Assembly (NCBI GenBank): GCA_022360375.1
Contig: JAKSCW010000467.1
Location: 1-5,417 of the forward strand
Length of the DNA stretch: 5,417 nt
Source of the DNA: Balneolales bacterium
GTDB lineage: Bacteria > Bacteroidota > Rhodothermia > Balneolales > Balneolaceae
Reading direction: 5' to 3'
The notes under the pieces: model-generated
The model's input: the letters and a program-made list of their open reading frames with translations, nothing else
Databases searched by the model: none
What the model was told of the DNA's origin: nothing
Made by a program: the position numbers and the translations under genes
Part shown: piece by piece, positions 5,289 through 5,417 of the stretch
Position numbering within the stretch: the first letter of the stretch is position 1
Layout: each line of letters starts with the position of its first letter

Positions 5289-5417
5289 AATAAGGCAAAT
5301 TAATGTTGTTAGGAACAAATGTTCTTTCCCAAACCAAGGTTGGATATTCCTGGTTGTCGTTATTTAATGCGAACGGTTCTTCGGTTTCAATTACAATTTC
5401 TACTTTTATTTTTTTTA
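5287..5417 (-). CDS. C-terminal end of an upstream protein, possibly a minor pseudopilin
   Basis: A frame open to the window edge gives the last 42 residues of a protein whose start lies beyond base 5417. It begins KKIKVEIVIETEEPF and ends VWERTFVPNNINLPY. The alternating KVEIVIET strand and the closing TFVPNNINL resemble the end of PulJ/PilW-type minor (pseudo)pilins, where a final strand is followed by a P-R/N-N-L motif. This resemblance is by eye from a short fragment. Its stop overlaps the Shine-Dalgarno of the PilX-like gene, so the two are one transcription unit. PilX-like genes are often preceded by PilW/PulJ genes, which supports the reading. Codons look like the neighbours. Confidence 0.65.
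   Translation of the reverse strand, partial: KKIKVEIVIETEEPFALNNDNQEYPTLVWERTFVPNNINLPY

Overview
The window is one strand-biased block of cell-surface genes, all read on the minus strand (right to left). The proteins recall families common in the Balneolaeota/Rhodothermota and wider Bacteroidetes-Chlorobi lineage: DUF4900/PilX-like protein, DUF4402 subunits, a secreted domain with a starch-binding-like fold. AT-rich gene starts, several without a Shine-Dalgarno, fit the same group. This placement is inferred from protein style and base composition; no marker gene is present.

In transcription order: (a) 5417-5287, the last 42 codons of an upstream protein, perhaps a minor (pseudo)pilin; (b) 5277-3871, a 468-residue membrane-anchored PilX-like protein with a DUF4900-type body; (c) 3869-3477, a small secreted beta-sandwich protein; (d-f) 3395-2889, 2882-2277 and 2284-1748, three secreted, diverged DUF4402-like proteins in tandem; (g) 1618-1076, a Thr/Ala/Gly-rich DUF4402 protein with no Lys, Arg or Cys after its signal peptide, closed by a strong intrinsic terminator; (h) 958-131, a PapD-like periplasmic pilus chaperone. 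Genes a-c are nearly contiguous, and d-f are contiguous or overlapping. Larger gaps (81, 129 and 117 bases) separate c/d, f/g and g/h.

The simplest reading is an envelope-filament locus. Gene g would be the abundant subunit, d-f minor or tip/adaptor subunits, and h the chaperone for these Sec-exported beta-sandwich proteins. Genes a and b look like minor components of a type IV pilus/type II secretion-like machine. No outer-membrane usher is visible; it could lie to the left of the window or be absent. Finding pilus-machine minor components directly upstream of a chaperone and DUF4402 array is the most interesting aspect.

The first 130 bases are unresolved: one frame is open on each strand and neither can be assigned with confidence. 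No RNA gene, CRISPR array, insertion sequence, att site or origin was seen. No intergenic stretch exceeds 300 bases.
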